Positions 21,473 to 21,911 of a stretch of 21,911 nt of DNA are shown piece after piece. Positions within the stretch are counted from its first letter, which is position 1. The number at the start of each line of letters is the position of its first letter. Location of the stretch: the NCBI GenBank assembly GCA_045532255.1, contig JAZSFO010000052.1, positions 1-21,911 of the forward strand, written 5' to 3'. The translations under genes were made by a program, and so were the position numbers. This stretch comes from RGIG8748 sp045532255. Lineage in GTDB: Bacteria; Bacillota; Clostridia; UMGS1810. Below the pieces are notes generated by a model. That model saw only the letters and a list, made by a program, of their open reading frames with translations. It did no database searches and was not told where the DNA came from.

Positions 21473-21703
21473 CAGCAGAGAGTATTCAATGCGTTGCTTT
21501 TTGCGGATTTCAAGTTAAAACATCTGCCTGAAATCCAGCAAAAACGGAGTAAAATTGCCAAAAATCAATTTCCGCTGCGGTTTGGCAATTTTAGCGATGT
21601 CAAGCTCTGAGTGAGCTTGTTCAGCGCGGCTCCGTTTTTTGTGCAGATTTAAGGCAGATGTTCTTGAAATACGCACTTAGCAACGATTGAATATCCTCTG
21701 ATG
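21473..21703 (-). repeat. Structured repeat copy B: inverted, diverged copy of element A
   Basis: 231 nt. Outer arms 21473-21520 and about 21657-21703 pair imperfectly (CAGCAGAG, TATTCAAT, CGTTGC, ATTTCAAG); AACATCTGCCTGAAATC pairs with the block at 21645-21661 except for one position; CGGAG (21545-21549) closes the junction with CTCCG (21630-21634). Hairpin 2 is 21550-21562 with 21581-21593 (13 bp perfect, 18-nt loop); hairpin 1 is 21594-21627 with AAGCTC/GAGCTT inside. Read on the minus strand it matches copy A in order, loop sequence and spacing. Confidence 0.75.
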
Positions 21704-21718
21704 AAGCATATCGTGAAA

Positions 21719-21911
21719 TTATCCCAAAACCACCTTGCCATCACGATAGTCTACACTTATTTCTCCCTCGGGGGCAATTTCTCCCGACAAAATTGCATCT
21801 GCAAGGAAATCCTCCACCTGAGACTGTATGGCTCTTCTTAAGGGTCTTGCACCGTATACTTCGTCATAGCCCGACTCGGAAAGATGCTCAACCAGGCTGT
21901 CCGTAAAGGTA
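21719..21911 (-). CDS. clpC: ClpC-type Clp ATPase, C-terminal end (partial; 5' part outside window)
   Basis: The last 63 codons are visible. Seen: HLSESGYDEVYGARPLRRAI, then QSQVEDFLADAILSGEI and the end GEISVDYRDGKVVLG with TAA at 21721-21719. YxxxYGARPLRRxIQ is the sensor-2/D2-small region typical of Hsp100 ATPases (ClpC, ClpA, ClpB, ClpE), and the short tail fits ClpC best. ClpC unfolds substrates for the ClpP protease. The ATPase modules lie outside the window, so the subtype is not certain. It is transcribed toward the ribosomal operon, and copies A and B lie in the gap after it. Confidence 0.85.
   Translation of the reverse strand, partial: TFTDSLVEHLSESGYDEVYGARPLRRAIQSQVEDFLADAILSGEIAPEGEISVDYRDGKVVLG

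Noticed and set aside
21398..21610. 70-codon plus-strand ORF in the repeat region
   Set aside because: It lies across both structured copies, has no SD or similarity, and the copies do not share the frame.

Overview
The window looks like chromosomal DNA of a low-to-moderate GC Gram-positive anaerobe of class Clostridia, most likely an Oscillospirales/Ruminococcus-type gut commensal. This rests on several things: the S10-spc-alpha order with adk and map between secY and infA; rpsD inside the alpha operon (Bacillus has it elsewhere); a small KOW RNA-binding gene between map and infA; zinc-containing forms of S4, S14 and L36; and strong GGAGG ribosome-binding sites. The species is an inference; no rRNA is present.

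Layout. Positions 1-2424, all minus strand: an accessory operon with a flavodoxin-family gene broken by an in-frame UGA at codon 10, two zinc-ribbon membrane proteins, and the 5' part of an AAC(3)-family aminoglycoside acetyltransferase that runs off the left edge. Positions 2496-3167: an AT-rich lipoprotein gene of unknown role. Positions 3168-3431: a divergent promoter region with nested palindromes. Positions 3432-4974, plus strand: an EamA/DMT transporter and a DUF554 membrane protein, ending in a bidirectional terminator (4990-5015) shared with the large operon that converges on it.

Positions 5028-20966, minus strand: the full ribosomal superoperon, read right to left: rpsJ-rplC-rplD-rplW-rplB-rpsS-rplV-rpsC-rplP-rpmC-rpsQ-rplN-rplX-rplE-rpsN-rpsH-rplF-rplR-rpsE-rpmD-rplO-secY-adk-map-KOW-infA-rpmJ-rpsM-rpsK-rpsD-rpoA-rplQ. 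It supplies ribosomal proteins, the protein-export channel, initiation factor 1, N-terminal Met removal, adenylate kinase and the RNA polymerase alpha subunit. A good sigma-A promoter (TTGCAA-17-TATAAT) precedes a leader of about 256 nt. Nearly all internal gaps are under 55 nt. The two exceptions, rpsJ-rplC (131 nt) and rpmJ-rpsM (148 nt), both fold: the first can form a canonical H-type pseudoknot followed by a hairpin around the rplC ribosome-binding site, and the second forms stems where enteric bacteria place their S4-binding regulatory site.

Positions 20967-21718 have no convincing gene. The most striking signal in the window is here: two diverged copies, in opposite orientation, of a 220-230 bp element. 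Each folds into a long stem closing a three-way junction with two hairpins, and the stems differ by compensated base-pair changes while the 18-nt loop is nearly constant. The right edge (21719-21911) is the 3' end of a clpC-type Clp ATPase gene.
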